A DNA stretch of 55,776 nucleotides, from assembly GCA_003962985.1 (NCBI GenBank), contig RXKA01000072.1, forward strand, positions 1 through 55,776. Direction: 5' to 3'. The first letter of the stretch is position 1. Every line of letters begins with the position of its first letter. This DNA is from Pseudomonadota bacterium. Lineage in GTDB: Bacteria; Pseudomonadota; Gammaproteobacteria; Burkholderiales; UBA11063. This document shows positions 54,323 to 55,776 of the stretch, in pieces. The notes under the pieces are model-generated. The model did no database searches and was not told where the DNA came from. It saw only the letters and a list, made by a program, of their open reading frames with translations. A program made the translations under genes and the position numbers.

Positions 54323-55651
54323 TTATTTGTTTAGTTCAAATAATGCAATCGATTCAACATGTGAGGTATGCGGAAACATGTTCATGATTCCAGCCTTCAC
54401 CAAAGTATATCCTTTAGCATTCACTAAAATGCCTGCATCACGAGCTAGAGTTGCGGGATTACATGAGACATAAACAATTCTCCTTGGTGCTGATTGTGGC
54501 GTAATTGATTGTACCAATTCCATCGCACCATCACGCGGTGGATCAATTAACCATTTGTCAAATTGTCCCAATTCCGATACCCATTTTTCATTAATTGTAA
54601 ATAAATTACATACTTGATAGGCAACTTTATCTTCCAAGCCATTATACGTTGCATTTTGTTTAGCGCGCTTAACCAACGCATCTGCACCCTCAATTCCAAC
54701 CACTTGTTTGGCATGTCTAGCAATTGGCAACGTGAAGTTACCAATACCACAGAAGAAGTCCGCAATAACTTCATTTGCTTGTGGTTCTAATAAATCCATT
54801 GCTAAACCAACCATCTCTTCATTTATATATGGATTAACTTGCGTAAATTCACTCGGATAATAAGGCATTTCAATCGTAAAGCGTTTAATTTCATAACTTA
54901 AACGAGGAGCTTCCTGCGGATAAAATGGATAACAAGTTTCTGGACCTTTGGGTTGTAACCAAATTTGCAATGCCATTTCTGCACTTGTATTATTATCAAC
55001 CATTTGACGAATTAAAGCCTCATCTTCACTAGATAAGGCATCCATATTACGAACCACCAAAATTGTCACATGACGACCTACCGCAACTTCAATTTGTGGT
55101 ATCCGCTCACGAATACTTAATTGACTGATCAAATCACGTAATACAGGAATCAAATTCGACACATGTTTAGGTAACACTAAACACTCATGCATATCAGCTA
55201 CATATGGTGATGATTTCTCGCGGAAACCAACCAATGCACCACCTTTTTTAATCACATAACGCGCAGATAAGCGTCCACGGTGGCGATACCCCCAAGCAAC
55301 ACCTTTAACTGGCGGTAAAATTTCACTAGCTTCAACACCACCCAAATGTTTTAAATTATCAATTAGTACTTGCTGTTTAATACGAATTTGCTCTTCAAAA
55401 CTAACATGTTGCATTGAACAACCACCGCACATACCAAAATTTGGACACTCTGGTGTTACGCGTTCAGGACTGGGTTGTAGAATCTCAATAATTTTAGCTT
55501 TATCAAAGCTTGGTTTACGCTTGGTAATTGTAATTAAGACCTCTTCACCAGCCAATGCACCATCCACAAAAACTGTTTTGCCATCTACTCTGGCAATACC
55601 CTTGCCCTCATAATCAACCGATTCTATAATTACTCTTAATTGATCTGTCAT
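54323..55651 (-). CDS. rlmD: 23S rRNA (uracil-1939-C5)-methyltransferase RlmD
   Basis: This Fe-S enzyme methylates U1939 of 23S rRNA. It has 442 residues. An N-terminal TRAM domain (about 1-58) precedes the 4Fe-4S ligands C69, C75, C78 and C157. The SAM-binding core has DFFCGIGNFTLPIA, and LIDPPRDG and VSCNPATLARD carry the catalytic nucleophile C397. Related RNA m5U methyltransferases share this plan; the iron-sulfur cysteines and length favour RlmD. It is the last gene in the window, and the 125 bases to its right show no gene. Confidence 0.94.
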   Translation of the reverse strand: MTDQLRVIIESVDYEGKGIARVDGKTVFVDGALAGEEVLITITKRKPSFDKAKIIEILQPSPERVTPECPNFGMCGGCSMQHVSFEEQIRIKQQVLIDNLKHLGGVEASEILPPVKGVAWGYRHRGRLSARYVIKKGGALVGFREKSSPYVADMHECLVLPKHVSNLIPVLRDLISQLSIRERIPQIEVAVGRHVTILVVRNMDALSSEDEALIRQMVDNNTSAEMALQIWLQPKGPETCYPFYPQEAPRLSYEIKRFTIEMPYYPSEFTQVNPYINEEMVGLAMDLLEPQANEVIADFFCGIGNFTLPIARHAKQVVGIEGADALVKRAKQNATYNGLEDKVAYQVCNLFTINEKWVSELGQFDKWLIDPPRDGAMELVQSITPQSAPRRIVYVSCNPATLARDAGILVNAKGYTLVKAGIMNMFPHTSHVESIALFELNK

Positions 55652-55776
55652 TTATTTCTTACTTTCAAAGCATTTTAAATAACCATAATTGTATCATGAT
55701 GAATATCATCTACATTTACTATGGTCATATAAAACATATTTAATTGAAACTTATAAATAAAATAGGCAGCAATTAA

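Noticed and set aside
1..55776. CRISPR arrays, insertion sequences, prophage, integrase or toxin-antitoxin genes
   Set aside because: No regularly spaced direct repeats, transposase or integrase motifs, or small toxin-antitoxin pairs were found by eye.

Overview
The window is a strongly AT-rich bacterial chromosome segment. It contains no insertion sequences, prophage genes, rRNA or CRISPR arrays. The gene order tpiA - secG - tRNA-Leu(GAG) - nuoA to nuoL is characteristic of Betaproteobacteria. Other neighbours (fmt-htpX, yraN beside BON-domain lipoproteins of the YraP/DolP type, an AhpC/AhpD/catalase set with OxyR) fit a low-GC member of that class, possibly Neisseriales-like. The taxon is an inference from gene order and protein resemblance, not from a search.

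Layout. (1) Positions 1-13110, minus strand: respiratory complex I (nuoA-nuoL; nuoL runs off the left edge), preceded by tpiA, secG and tRNA-Leu. A small secreted protein of unknown function is inserted between nuoH and nuoI. (2) 13244-16447, plus strand: a tight four-gene unit of yciB, two divergent uridine phosphorylase paralogues of the animal UPP type, and oxyR. (3) 16444-20632, minus strand: a tripartite efflux operon (outer-membrane factor, membrane-fusion protein, and a FUSC-type inner-membrane exporter split into two overlapping genes). (4) 20789-23560, plus strand: a peroxide-defence operon, ahpC-ahpD-katA, with an OxyR-like site upstream. (5) 23642-29488: an unknown membrane protein, a LysE-type exporter, acpS, a phasin-like gene, a UhpT-like sugar-phosphate antiporter and a DctA-like symporter. 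(6) 29554-38988, minus strand: prmB, gph, trmL, rlpA, fmt, htpX, two BON lipoproteins, yraN, gabD and an OppA-type lipoprotein. (7) 39239-44153: a PBP7-type endopeptidase, then a minus-strand operon of a MetC-like lyase, a MalX-like PTS transporter and a PLP aminotransferase. (8) 44411-47083, plus strand: marR - azoreductase - yceI - HAD phosphatase, with a palindromic operator inside the marR promoter. (9) 47100-55651: a Gly/Asn/Trp-rich membrane protein, a large FAD/Fe-S dehydrogenase, prlC, a LysR regulator and rlmD.

The most interesting observation is the pair of uridine phosphorylases. The first has lost the residues that bind phosphate in its own active site but keeps the two residues that this family donates across the dimer interface. 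The second shows exactly the opposite pattern. This predicts an obligate heterodimer with one competent site and one degenerate site. Other points of interest are the foreign-looking secreted gene inside the nuo operon, the malXY-like operon built with different PLP enzymes, the split FUSC exporter next to the OxyR regulon, and an unusual His/Asp-tailed membrane protein.

All family names come from recognising motifs by eye; no database search was run. No gene-free stretch exceeds 300 bases.
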